A program made the translations under genes and the position numbers. 64,000 bases of DNA from Moniliophthora roreri (Eukaryota; Basidiomycota; Agaricomycetes; Agaricales; Marasmiaceae). The stretch is from assembly GCA_001466705.2 (NCBI GenBank), contig LATX02000234.1, positions 220,158 through 284,157 of the forward strand, read 5' to 3'. Positions within the stretch are counted from its first letter, which is position 1; each line of letters begins with the position of its first letter. The notes below the pieces were generated by a model. That model was not told where the DNA came from. It ran no database searches and saw only the letters and a list, made by a program, of their open reading frames with translations. Shown piece after piece: positions 1 through 11,009 of this stretch.

Positions 1-667
1 TGATGCCATTCAAAAGCAAGGCGACATCAAGATGGTGATTAATTGTCTTGCTGAGATGTTCCTCAAGATGGGTGCAGACGTGGAAAAGGGTTGGAACTTA
101 CTGAGCTTGATGGGTTACAAAGTACGTACAGTTGAAATCAACTTTGTAAAATGTAGCTTCCCAGTGAAAGTGAATTCACAAGGAGATGGCAAAATGTCGA
201 ATCAACAGATGATTGACCATGTATGTTCCCTCTGGTTCACAATCTGTGAGTCATGTTGACATATCCCCTCCCAGATCACCATGTTCATGTAAGTATTGCG
301 CGCTGAAAGCCACAATCAGATTATTGAGTACTTGGCAGCTTTGTTGGACATGAGACTACCGCCGGTTCTCTCAACATGACCCTACTTGAACTTGCTAGAA
401 ACCATGCATGTCAACAGAAGTTGTTTTGAAGGCATTCATCTCTGAACTACTGAGCGAGACATTGAGAAATTATTCTTAATGTTGCTGTAACAGTGAACCA
501 TGCCGAACCAACTCACAAACAAAACTGAGAATCAAGAACTTATATATACCTTTTTTGGGGGTATTTTGGCACTACAGGCCTTGTGTTTTCATAGTAGAGG
601 CATAGGTTTTTGAGCATCTTCAGCAGATAAGTGGTTGGATTGATACTTGAAAAGGATTGAGGCTCAC
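1..667. other. no recognised gene; one exon-like stretch
   Basis: The first 120 bases read openly on the plus strand (from an upstream frame through a Met at 32) and end at a GTACGT donor-like site at 121. This could be the end of an exon of a gene entering from the left. I do not recognise the peptide. The rest, to 667, has no convincing coding signal on either strand. Confidence 0.3.
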
Positions 668-976
668 CTGTCCAGCATGGATTTGTAGACTGTGTAGTAC
701 TTCACCTGAAGGCATTGTGATGGGCATACTCAAAGGAACGACATCGTCTTTGACAGCGACATGGTCCATGTAGGCGCCTAGAGGATGGAGTCGTAGCCTA
801 GGCCTGATTTTAGTATTTGCATGTATCTAGAGTAGATGTCGACATACCCTTCTTTAATCACGGCATCAAGGTAAGGTAAGACATCAGGGTTGGTTAGGTC
901 CTCATAAGTCGGTTCATGTCCTAGACCAAGAACTTTGTCATGAAGCTTCTCAGATCGAGATTGGTGTTCTTTTTGT
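668..976 (-). pseudogene. cytochrome P450 fragment (K-helix exons)
   Basis: Two minus-strand exons with canonical borders: about 976-848 and 803-668, separated by a 44-nt intron (donor GTATGT at 847, acceptor CAG at 804). The first exon reads EPTYEDLTNPDVLPYLDAVI, the segment leading into the P450 K-helix. Across the splice the frame gives K-E-G-P-R-L-R-L-H-P, which carries the ExxR pair of the K-helix. The second exon ends at a GTGAGC donor, so at least one more exon should follow on this strand. The matching next exon (heme-binding part) is instead on the plus strand at 2468. No N-terminal part is seen. P450s are heme monooxygenases usually anchored in the ER. This one is a rearranged remnant. 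Confidence 0.7.
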
Positions 977-1102
977 ATAATATTTATTGGTTATATGGGT
1001 TTATTATCACTTCGAAAGCAAATACTGGTATAGATTTTCGACCAGAAACTGCCCAAAGAATAAACTTCTTCTAAGTGAGAATAAAGGTACCTCTTGTACC
1101 TG

Positions 1103-3013
1103 AATATAGCCCTCTTAGCTATGTTCTGCAACAATTCTCAAGAGGACAAATCTTCTAGACACTGCTAGCCTGAAACCCTCTCTGATTTATGTCGAAACAC
1201 CAGACTATACTAATGCACGTCAGTTACCCTCTTGGTAAACTGATACAATATTCTTCTTATCAGAAAACATGCCTCTTGCACTAGAAACTAAGCTCTTCCT
1301 AGCTTTTATTTATATCTCTAGTTTGGGTTACAATCTCAGGTCTCAACTAGCCTGTGCCTCTTGCACAACTAAATAAGCTAGAGCCCGAAGTGGTTGAAAA
1401 ATACTGATTGCCGGTAGCTCTTCTACCTGAACAACATCATACACTCTGGTAATTGGTGGGCAGTATCTCTCCTGCTTTCCACCTACAAAACACGTCCCAT
1501 TATATACCCTACAACATAAATAATCTAATATATCTGTCACAAATACATATAAAACTGAGCTGGGTGCTAAATATTATATAAACTGAGCTGTGTTTGGTAA
1601 TTTCTCTGTCACAGTGTCCAATTGTAGTCAGGCTTCATAGCCATAATCTCTTTTATTCTTTTTCTTTAATGATTGTGCAGTCTTCTGACACAAATCTTCT
1701 CCAATTTTCTCTAACAAATGGTTCTCCTATCGACTCCGTTTGCAATTTCCTTGATCAAATGGCTCTCCTTCCGACTCCATTTGAAAAATATTATACTTCC
1801 ATGCCACTCCGCATGGTTCCTTCCTTCTCTGTCTATTGTCATCTGCTCTGTGGACGCGTAATATGCTTCCATTTCTCCTCTAAAGTGTATGCGTAAGCTC
1901 AGCTGTGCTATCTTCTCATCATACAGCTTTGTCTTCCGCTTTCCGTGATACAGATACCTTTTCAGTAACCAATCATCTATTTCATTCATCTAATTTGATT
2001 ATCGGTGTCTCAAGTATCCCCTGCCAATAATTTGTTATTCTCTGTTTCATATCCATTTCTTGGTAATATTCTTGTCAATGTATCATCAAAGCTTTTATTC
2101 TTCCTTCAAGTTGGGCATGAATTGAAAATATTGTTAAAAGTTAAAATATTCCCTTTGGTATGCTTTCGATAGAGAGGTGTAATGTGGTGTGTTTCCCTAC
2201 AGGTTTCGGAATGCTCCTCTGTGTTCAGATTCGCTGTTTATTTTCATACTAGCAGTGGTCGGGTACCCTTGTATGGCCTACCATCAACCATTACTCTGCT
2301 AATATTTTGTATCCTTCTCTACTACTCGCTTTGACTAGCTGCTCAGGGCTCACACTAATCCTCAATTCCCTTGTTTATGTCATTTCTAACCATAAAAGTG
2401 CAAAATATTCTCTTTTTGCATGTGAAATAAAAGGTAAAAGTTATGCATATCACTGCCCATTCGACAGTTCATTCAAATACCCAACATATCTATCAACCGA
2501 GTGAATAGCACCTGGAAAGATGGTCAAGTGTTCCGACCTGAGCACTGCATTGAGCCAGATGGACTGCCACCTCGCTCTGAGATGCAGGGCAGATGGAGCA
2601 ATATCATGAGCTTCAGCAAGGGGCCAAGACTTTGCATTGGGTACCGTCTGGGTGCGTATACTAGGTTGTCCTCATGATGGTCCTTTTGACTGACTGGTGT
2701 CCTGTCAACCCTTTGGTTGTCATGATTAACAGCTCTTCTTGAGTACAAGGTAATGTCCCACTATATTGGCCTGGAGCATTGATTGACTCCTCATTTCAGT
2801 GCATTCTCGCAATGTTGATCAGGAACTTTGAGTTTTGGGATACAGGGGTCGAGATTGAGACCAAGTTCAGTGTGACCATGCAGCCTAGAGTGGTTGGAAA
2901 GGAAGCAGAGGGAGCACAGCTGCCATTGAAAGTTACCTTGGTAGAGAATTGATACCAGCAAGTTTGAATGATGTAGATTTACACTAATATTATTTGGCAT
3001 TGAAAAAACTGCA
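1103..3013. repeat. direct duplicate, copy 1 (about 1.9 kb)
   Basis: This block recurs at 3015-4886, separated only by a single N at 3014. By eye the last 900 bases of the two copies are almost identical. The first half differs by scattered substitutions and one gap of about 40 bases near 1690-1770 that is missing from copy 2. It contains the P450 heme-binding exons. It may be a real tandem duplication or two haplotype contigs placed end to end. Confidence 0.85.
2468..2952 (+). pseudogene. cytochrome P450 C-terminal exons, copy 1
   Basis: Three exons fit: 2468-2651, 2733-2749 and 2800-2952 (stop TGA 2950-2952). All borders are GT-AG and phases match. The first exon begins with FIQIPNISINR, the strand before the meander, and carries the heme-thiolate loop FSKGPRLCIGYRL with the ligand Cys. 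The 17-nt middle exon links it to the L-helix (ALLEYK then CILAMLIRNFEF). The reading ends with a typical P450 C-terminal tail. No K-helix or N-terminal exons lie upstream on this strand; the exon with ExxR is on the opposite strand at 668-976. The acceptor just before 2468 is intact (GACAG), which suggests a once functional gene cut by an inversion or by misjoining. Confidence 0.75.
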
Positions 3014-3014
3014 N

Positions 3015-4886
3015 AATATAGCCCTCTTAGCTATGTTCTGCAACAATTCTCAAGAGGACAAATCTTCTAGACACTGCTAGCCTGAAACCCTCTCTGATTT
3101 ATGTCGAAACACCAGACTATACTAATGCACGTCAGTTACCCTCTTGGTAAACTGATACAATATTCTTCTTATCAGAAAACATGCCTCTTGCACTAGAAAC
3201 TAAGCTCTTCCTAGCTTTTATTTATATCTCTAGTTTGGGTTACAATCTCAGGTCTCAACTAGCCTGTGCCTCTTGCACAACTAAATAAGCTAGAGCCCGA
3301 AGTGGTTGAAAAATACTGATTGCCGGTAGCTCTTCTACCTGAGCAACAACGTCATACACTCTGGTAATCAGTGGGCAGTATCTCTCCTGCTTTCCACCTA
3401 TAAAACATGTCCCCTTATATACCCTACAACATAAATAATCTAATATATCTGTCACACATACAAATAAAACTGAGTCGGGTGCTAAATATTATATAAACTG
3501 AGCTGTGTTTAGTAATTTCTCTGTCACAGTGTCCAATTGTAGTCAGGCTTTGTAGCCATAATCTCTTTTATTCTTTTTCTATGACAATTGTGCAGTCTCC
3601 TGACACTAATCATTTGCAATTTTCTTGATCAAACAGCTCTCCTTCCAACTCCGTTTGAAAATATTATACTTCCATGCCACTCCACATGGTTCCTTCCTTC
3701 TCCATCTATTGTCATCTGCTCTGTGGACATGTAATATCCTTCCATTTCTCCTCTAAAGTGTACACGTAAGCTCAGCCGTGCTATCTTCTCGTCATACAGC
3801 TTTGTCTTCCGCTTTCTGTGATACAGGTACCTTTTCAGTAACCGATCATCTATTTCATTCATCTAATTTGATTATCAGTGTCTCAAGTATCCCCCGCCAA
3901 TAATTTGTTATTCTCTGTTTCATATCCATTTCTCGGTAATATTCTTGTTGATGTATCATCAAAGCTTTTATTCTTCCTTCAAGTTGGGCATGAATTGAAA
4001 ATATTGTTAAAAGTTAAAATATTCCCTTTAGTATGCTTTCAATAGAGAGGTGTGATGTGGTGTGTTTCTCTACAAGTTTCGGGATGCTCCTCTGTGTTCA
4101 GATTCGCTGTTTATTTTCATACTAGCAGTGGTCGGGTACCCTTGTATGGCCTACCATCAACCATTACTCTGCTAATATTTTGTATCCTTCTCTACTACTC
4201 GCTTTGACTAGCTGCTCAGGGCTCACACTAATCCTCAATTCCCTTGTTTATGTCATTTCTAACCATAAAAGTGCAAAATATTCTCTTTTTGCATGTGAAA
4301 TAAAAGGTAAAAGTTATGCATATCACTGCCCATTCGACAGTTCATTCAAATACCCAACATATCTATCAACCGAGTGAATAGCACCTGGAAAGATGGTCAA
4401 GTGTTCCGACCTGAGCACTGCATTGAGCCAGATGGACTGCCACCTCGCTCTGAGATGCAGGGCAGATGGAGCAATATCATGAGCTTCAGCAAGGGGCCAA
4501 GACTTTGCATTGGGTACCGTCTGGGTGCGTATACTAGGTTGTCCTCATGATGGTCCTTTTGACTGACTGGTGTCCTGTCAACCCTTTGGTTGTCATGATT
4601 AACAGCTCTTCTTGAGTACAAGGTAATGTCCCACTATATTGGCCTGGAGCATTGATTGACTCCTCATTTCAGTGCATTCTCGCAATGTTGATCAGGAACT
4701 TTGAGTTTTGGGATACAGGGGTCGAGATTGAGACCAAGTTCAGTGTGACCATGCAGCCTAGAGTGGTTGGAAAGGAAGCAGAGGGAGCACAGCTGCCATT
4801 GAAAGTTACCTTGGTAGAGAATTGATACCAGCAAGTTTGAATGATGTAGATTTACACTAATATTATTTGGCATTGAAAAAACTGCA
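3015..4886. repeat. direct duplicate, copy 2 (about 1.9 kb)
   Basis: Second copy of 1103-3013. It starts directly after the N at 3014 with the same bases that begin copy 1 and ends at the same base (ACTGCA) at which copy 1 runs into the N. This shared end is what overlapping or allelic contigs would produce. Confidence 0.85.
4341..4825 (+). pseudogene. cytochrome P450 C-terminal exons, copy 2
   Basis: Same three-exon structure as 2468-2952, shifted by 1873 bases: 4341-4524, 4606-4622 and 4673-4825. The heme loop FSKGPRLCIGYRL and all splice sites are kept and I see no difference in the coding part. It again lacks upstream exons on this strand, so it is a partial gene. Confidence 0.75.
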
Positions 4887-6177
4887 ACTCGAGGCTTATT
4901 GTTAATACTATGGCGAGAACAGGTTAATGTTCTCAGTTACTGTATTCTTCAGCAGAGATATACCTGCCCATCTAGATCAACATAGGTAGAAACCTTCACG
5001 CGATTGGTCAAGATTGAACCCAATCAGATCAGGTCGCCTTTTGAGTCCTCTAAAGGTCCCTTGAAAACTCGTAGAGCATATAATTCACTTGGGGTATGAT
5101 CCTTACTCATCATTTCGGGGCGGTTGTGGTGGGATACCTGTAAAACTTCAAAATTGACAACATAGACACACTTGTATCATCAGTGACCCAAGGTTTTGCT
5201 ATTCATACCCAGGTACTCTACAGCATTCGGTACTAACAATAGTACAGGATTAACATCTGATAGAAGATCCAATTAGACAGGCAAGGGCCTTGTCAAATAA
5301 TTCCTGACCATACAATTATATCAAGGTGATTACCACTGCAGTGTTTGCCAGGTCCACAACCCAGAAAAGCTGAATCAAACTTGAACTGAGCAAGCAGAAC
5401 TGATAGGAACTGGGCTTGACTTGCACGTGTTATGTACAGTATGTAAGAATTTGATGTGCCAATCTTGAGGGTAGCTTTGCGGAGAGGGTGAACTGGAGTA
5501 ACTGCTCAAGAATGAAGTTGACATCGTGTACCATGTCAAGGATGTCATGTCACTGCCTTGATGGATTGAAATTGGGACTGAATAAAAAGAGCATGGATAC
5601 CCATAGGAAATTCCCAAACTTGTCTAGGTTCCGTGGACACCTCAGTTATGCAATTTTGAAAGGCTTGCTTTAATTTCTTGAGCTGGGCATGATATGATGT
5701 CCATCCTGACTAGAGAAACACTTGCTTGCTTTGTCTATAGATGTCTAAAAACAATCTCTCTGTCAGTATGTTAACTGAGTGGATTGCTATCGTGTGACCC
5801 AGTCTACTTGCCCCAATACTCGTACAATCGCAGTGTTCAGGGATCTGATTCTCCTTCGTACCCACAGGGTGTAGAAGGTAAGCCATCCTCGACATGGATG
5901 AAAAAGGATTCAGAGATCTACCAAGATGAAAGATGAAAGATATCAGGTGACCATAGTCTGAGTTGAACTCTGAAAGAATATTTCTGCATCGACTAGTCAC
6001 GGTTTCTCGAGAAAGAATCCGAAGATCACGAATTAGGTTTACTTGGGTCGTTAGGATCAAGGATCAGGGTTGCGATCGGCGTGATCGAAGTGGGCAACCC
6101 CACCAAAGTCCGACTATCCCGATCATCGGTTCTATGTACTTAAAGTCGTCTTTACCCTGGACCATCACCACTCCACC
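4887..6177. other. no recognised gene
   Basis: Short coherent readings exist: minus strand around 5150-5040 with SELYALRVFKGPLEDSKGDL, and plus strand around 5500-5560 with NEVDIVYHVKDVMSLP. They could be exons of unidentified genes. None extends far or matches a family I know. Confidence 0.3.
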
Positions 6178-6750
6178 ATGTCCATGTCTCCAGTCAATCC
6201 ATGGCCCGGACTTCAAACTCATATGAGGGCTCTCCAAAACAATGCTGCCAGTAGCAACGCAAAAAACAGTGCCTGTAACGGCTACAGCCCTCTTCTCTTC
6301 CACCTTTTCCCATTGGATAAATTTGTTATCTATTCCCCAATCAATATTACCGCGTTCCCTCTCACATATGTCGTGTACACCCAACAGGAGCATGCTGTTT
6401 TGCTTTTCCAAGTTCGGGCGCCGGATGATCTTGCCTCAGAAGCTGCCAGAGGAATGGCTGATGAAGAGTTGAGGAAAAAGGCGAGGGACTTGATCGTCGG
6501 TGGGAAGGTGAAAACCGAGGTTTTGCACTGTGTTAGTGCGTTTGGGCCGAAATGTGCCTTTTACAAGCTCAATGCAACGACGGGAGTGGTGGAACCGGAC
6601 AGATCAAAAGCCCTCGCAATCGAGAGATGGAATAATAACGACGTGATGAGTTTGGAGGGTGCAAGAAAATTGAAGGACGTGGTGTTGGATATTCAGAAAA
6701 TGTTGGCTGCTCATTCAAGTGGGTGTTTACTCTACACAAGCGTACTATGA
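6178..6750 (+). CDS. hypothetical protein
   Basis: An uninterrupted 190-codon frame. The N-terminal half is hydrophobic and looks translated rather than coding. The C-terminal half, from about residue 78 (FQVRAPDDLASEAARGMADE), is rich in charged residues and resembles a real helical protein, with a segment ALAIERWNNNDVMSLEGARK near the end. The true start may be an internal Met, or an intron may be hidden in the first 200 bases, where pyrimidine-rich tracts occur. I do not recognise a domain. It lies upstream of and convergent with the short-chain dehydrogenase at 7222-8235. Confidence 0.4.
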   Translation: MSMSPVNPWPGLQTHMRALQNNAASSNAKNSACNGYSPLLFHLFPLDKFVIYSPINITAFPLTYVVYTQQEHAVLLFQVRAPDDLASEAARGMADEELRKKARDLIVGGKVKTEVLHCVSAFGPKCAFYKLNATTGVVEPDRSKALAIERWNNNDVMSLEGARKLKDVVLDIQKMLAAHSSGCLLYTSVL

Positions 6751-7221
6751 TACTCATGAGACGCGTCAAGCTGTGGTCCGATGACCTTGGGACTTCGGAG
6801 GATAGTTCTTCTGATGCTTTCGCTTTCCTGCTTGTATCTTATATGCTGTGTGTATCTGTAATTCGGACGGATTTTTATTCCTAAATCGCGAGGCTCCCAA
6901 CTTGTGCTCAAGGCATTCGTCGTTCCCACTGCCATTACGGTCTACTTCCATACCCCGCCCCAATACCAGTAGAGTTGATTTTCGTCCAGCAGCGGAAGAT
7001 TGTTCCTTGATTCTGAAGTGCCTTTGCTCCGCTTTGGTAGAACTACTCTGGTCTTGATTCACGGCTGCTCGTGCTTGGTGCTCTTGATTGCCCTTTTACG
7101 TCCGTTCTTACAGAGCTACTTTATAGTTTTGATGATGAATGAAGAGGTCTAGAAACGTGTGATGGGTATGTACAAGATAATTTACAATGCCAATGCGATC
7201 AAAACTAGGTATGTTAACTTT
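6751..7221. other. intergenic, convergent 3' ends
   Basis: Between the end of the hypothetical gene on the plus strand and the stop of the minus-strand dehydrogenase. Short overlapping frames exist on both strands with no recognisable product. Probably 3' untranslated sequence of both genes. Confidence 0.4.
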
Positions 7222-8235
7222 TTACTTCAAATCTGCCGAGAAAGGCTCAGACTTTTCCAAGTCAGCCTTCAGAGAATCAATCTGTCCTTGGACTACTCCT
7301 CGGGCGTCCAGACCGAGAGCGATTCTCAGTGGTGTGCTGTCGTCGTTGGCGATATTGCGAATTTCTCGGGCAGCCTTCGCCGGATCACCGCCCTGCATAG
7401 GACCCTCGAGGAATCCACGGACAAAAGTGGTGGGACCGCCTTCGTAGGCAGAATGTAAAGGAATAGTCACGAGCGATTCCTTGTCGGTACCACGCGTGAC
7501 GTAGCCACCGAGTTCAAGGATAGTGATCTACATCGATGATTGTCAGGACACGGAGCGGAAAGAAGGAAAGGAAGGTTAATCACCTTGATGTTCCAGTCGG
7601 GCTTCAACTCTTTTGAGAGAGCCTCAGTGATACCTTCAACGGCATATTTGCTGAAAAGAATGCGTCAGCAGTCCATAATCGATCTACATCAGATAGCCGT
7701 ACAACATACCTAGCACTGTAGTATCCAATACCAGGCATAGCAGAAGCACCAGCCATACTGGAAGCCTGGATGAATCGTCCACCAGCAGGCTTGTTTACGT
7801 CTCTGAATACCCTAACAGCCTCCCTTGCGAGGTTCGCCGCACCCCAAAAGTTGACTTCGAACAAGCCCCGGGCAACGTCATCTGGTGTACCCTCAATCTC
7901 GGCGAGAGATCCGTATCCGGCGTTGCTGTACACAACATCGACACGACCGAATTTAGAGATCGCCTGGGCGAAAGCTTCTTTGATTTCTTCGGGCTTGGTA
8001 ACGTCTAGTTTGACGATAAGGAGCCTGGAAGAGTCGTATTTGGATGAGAGTTCGGAGAGGACTTGGGGTTTACGAAGGGTGGCTACGGCGATATCGCCTT
8101 TAGAGAGGACGTGTTCGACAACGCTACGGCCAAGACCGACGGAAGCACCAGTTACTGTACAAGATCGAGATCAGCATGAAAGTAATCAAGTGATCTAATG
8201 CTTCACATACCGAACCAAACTTTGGGAGAAGACAT
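7222..8235 (-). CDS. short-chain dehydrogenase/reductase (SDR)
   Basis: Four exons on the minus strand: 8235-8211, 8154-7710, 7650-7584 and 7527-7222 (stop TAA), 843 nt coding for 280 residues, with introns of 56, 59 and 56 nt and matching phases. The protein opens MSSPKVWFVTGASVGLGRS, giving the TGxxxGxG nucleotide-binding turn near residue 10. NAGYG follows around residue 85. A serine-containing strand (IQASSMAG) precedes GYYSASKYAVEG, which holds the catalytic YxxxK. This is the classical SDR layout and length; the family uses NAD(P)H to oxidise or reduce alcohols, sugars or carbonyl compounds. The substrate cannot be told. The start is set by the short first exon joined in frame to the Rossmann turn. 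No disabling change is seen, so it is the best-preserved host gene in the window. Confidence 0.88.
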
Positions 8236-8808
8236 GCTTGGGATTTCGGAGGTGAGATGAGGGTGGATGTGAGGTGAGTGTGAGGATTTTGCTGAAGATT
8301 GGGTCCAGCTTCCAAACCTCCTTATAAAGCTGCGTCATGGAGTTCAGTCCAAAGTTGATCGACTGACAAAAGAGTCAACTCACCGCGGATTTTTCGGTCT
8401 GAGTTACTAATCCTGTAGCTAGGAACAAGAGCCTTGTATCCTTCTTTGAGTTTCCATAGCTGATCAGCCACGATGAATGCTGATAAATTTGAGTTCCTTC
8501 TTGTTTACTGACAGCGGCGACACGTCGATGTTGAAAGCGGTATTGAAAGCGGTCCAAGGGGGATTTTCTCACGCTGGGTTTGGCGCTATCGACTGTTTCG
8601 ACAACTTGACAGTGGCAGTCAGAATGGTTCTCCGGGTTCAATCAATGAAACGGCCGCGAAAAACTCACAAGCTCTTCAAATCATACCATGGATTCTGGTT
8701 CTCTGACTTCAGAAAGGCTTTATAGCAGTCTGCTTCGAGAGGAGGAAGGCAACCTGTAAACCGCAATGTCGTCCTCACTGCACCAAGCAACACCACCGAA
8801 CCTCGTGA
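8236..8808. other. intergenic; SDR promoter side
   Basis: Upstream of the SDR start. No recognised gene; the short frames at 8375-8725 are on both strands and do not resemble known proteins. It contains the presumed SDR promoter, but I see no clear TATA box. Confidence 0.35.
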
Positions 8809-8991
8809 TACTCCAAATATCACGACTACAAGTGGGTCGGAGCTGTGATCGGGCTCTTGGTTGTGCTGTACCTTCGTCAGCAAGCGGCATGGCGCGCCAG
8901 GAATCCAAAGGGATTCGCAGTATCGATTACACCTAGATCTGCTGAACGATCCAAGTTGCTTGCGCGCGCTGTTGAGGACGAGGGTTTGTAA
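8809..8991 (+). pseudogene. P450 relic: membrane anchor joined to C-terminal tail
   Basis: One frame runs from just after a TGA (8806-8808) to TAA (8989-8991). It begins with a hydrophobic span (WVGAVIGLLVVLYLRQQAAW) followed by RARNPKG, like the N-terminal anchor and start of the proline-rich hinge of a microsomal P450. It then passes directly into FAVSITPRSAERSKLLARAV, which is the very C-terminus of the P450 seen at 11010-11365. Everything between, including the K-helix and heme loop, is missing. The junction at 8910/8911 is exactly where the duplicated block begins. Reading: an internally deleted P450 allele or a misjoin. Confidence 0.55.
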
Positions 8992-11008
8992 ATGTAGCGT
9001 CCGGTGAATGACGAAATGAGTAAACAAGAGATAGTGTTCCTTCCTAATCTAATATATTCAAAGGAATTCAGATATTCATGATAAGACATCGTTGTGCTGG
9101 TCTGAAGCCCCGGTCCGTTCTGTTAAGCCAGCGTATTCGGCCAATTGAATCAGGCGCTACTATTCCGTTAACACGGCTGCACATCAGACGGTGCCAACTC
9201 TTCTCCAATGCCACTGGTCGCACCGGGGTGCCAATTGGCAGTATTTGAGCAGGATCGGGGTACGGTCCGCAGTTCTCACCTGGGGAAATTATTTGTGGGT
9301 AATGTATAGTTTGATGGATTGATTCGATGGATGGCACCACCATGTCCGCCACATTGTTTATCTATCGTAATTAGTCTAGATATATACTGTGCATCAAATC
9401 TCTTGACTTTTCACCCCTACGATAACATGCAAGTCAGCTTCTCACTGGAACAGCTCCTCCAGTTTGCCGTTTCCGCAAAGCTTCATGGTGAAGATGGCAG
9501 TGTAGGACTCACCCTCAATCCGCTACCCATGGCCTCTCAAGTCCCTGCCAATGCGCATCAGAACGCGGATAATTTTCAGGGAATTACCGTTCACTTCGAG
9601 TTTGGCGCTACAAATGCTGAATCTACTCATATGGTTTCTGTACACGCCTCTTGTGCACCATTTGACCAGCACTTATCGCAGGTCAAGCCTCATGCATCCA
9701 CGACGGCGTCCCAGGACTCAAGTTCCATGAACCAGAGCTCTATCCTCGAACCCACCCAGGACACTCATCACAGTAAGTCCACCCTCCTCTGTCTAGTACT
9801 CGAGACTCATAAATAATCCTCAAAAGACATACCCGACATTTCGACCCTTGCGAGCACTTTGACCCCTGATGCTCAGATAGCATCGCATGACTCTTGGAAT
9901 GATATTGCAACCGCGGTACTCGGTACTTTGCTTTCTTCTAACCAACGATAGCGGCGAGTTCCTGATAAATTTCAATCAGACGGCGTTCAGTCGGTACAAC
10001 GTTGGCCATCTTTCCCCGCCACCCTACCGCAATACACCTGGCCTAATGACCCCATTCTCCACGACAACGCTATATCAGCGGCATCCTTCCTCGCCACGTC
10101 TGACCCACAGTACGAGAATGATACGTCATACCATTCAGGCGCGTCCACTCCCTTTGACTTTGGAAGGGATTTAGGTATGATTCGAACTGCACCAGCGAAT
10201 TATTTTGGCGACATGTTGACCACCCGGGAGCTCGAAAACCACCCAAAGTTCTCCCAGTCGACGCTGCCATTCATGAGCCGTCATCATGTTCCGCCTGCCA
10301 AGGTCGGTCAAACTATATCCAGCGACTCGTCACCAGCGTCAAATAACATATCTTCAAACCTCACTGCTTCCTCTGATACAACATATCCTCCAATTGATCT
10401 ATCTTCACCTGCTTCCACTTCCACGCCTTCCAGCAGTTCGTCCCACATGACTAGGCCGCCAATAAGCCTGCCCTTCAGAGATGCAAACACGTCCACGAAA
10501 CGGCGCAGGAAAAAAGTGACTTGCTCTTTCCCTGGCTGTGGTCTCATGTTTGTTAGCAACTACACCTGCAAGAAGCACGAGAAGACGCATGAGACTCGAC
10601 CACGCGTATACTTTGCCTGTACACTGGGATGCTCAGAAACGTTCTCGAGACGGCATGACAGGCTGCGACACGAGGTCCTCAAACATGGCAAAAAATGTCA
10701 GTTTGAGTGCAAGGCGTGCGGAAACTTCTTCACGCGGGAAACATCACTCACAACGCATCAAAACAAGTGTTCCGGAAATATAGGAGTCACTAGATGGTCG
10801 CCACACTCGGGACAGCCACCTGGTATGTAGTTCAATGATAAATGCCTGATAAATTGTTCACTTACGCGGGATGACTGAAGCAACTGCATTACCCTGACCC
10901 TGTCCACCGATCTCCGGTTGGCTTCTATCCCAACACATATCTCGGGATTTGAGTGCATGAGACTAATGAGTCCCGCATCGCACTCTACGTGTTTTATACA
11001 CCTCCCCA
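8911..11008. repeat. duplicated P450-tail/C2H2 locus, copy 1
   Basis: Recurs at 11285-13417. It starts inside the last P450 exon and ends at the N at 11009. Between copies there are scattered substitutions and a few small gaps, the largest being a 37-base deletion in an intron of the zinc-finger gene in this copy. The level of difference suits two alleles or a recent duplication. Confidence 0.85.
9427..10830 (+). CDS. C2H2 zinc-finger protein, copy 1
   Basis: Start ATG 9427 (MQVSFSLEQLLQF); exon 1 to 9772, intron 9773-9826 (GTAAGT...AAAG), then one frame to the stop at 10828-10830. The C-terminal part has three C2H2 fingers: CSFPGCGLMFVSNYTCKKH, FACTLGCSETFSRRHDRLRH and FECKACGNFFTRETSLTTH, after a basic TKRRRKK stretch that may be a nuclear signal. 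The middle is rich in Ser, Thr and Pro. This layout suggests a DNA-binding regulator; no target can be named. In this copy the second intron of the duplicate has shrunk to 21 bases that read in frame as seven extra residues. An in-frame TAG at 9949-9951 lies after a CTAAC branch-like site and could be removed as the 3' end of a short intron (GTACTC at 9916). If not, the finger region is separated from the start. Confidence 0.65.
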
Positions 11009-11009
11009 N

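Noticed and set aside
1343..1989. Short frames repeated in both 1.9-kb copies
   Set aside because: Frames change between the copies by small gaps and substitutions, so no coding constraint is evident.
9319..9426. Upstream Met (9319) as start of the C2H2 gene
   Set aside because: The 36 extra residues are hydrophobic and unlike coding sequence; ATG 9427 starts a sensible protein.
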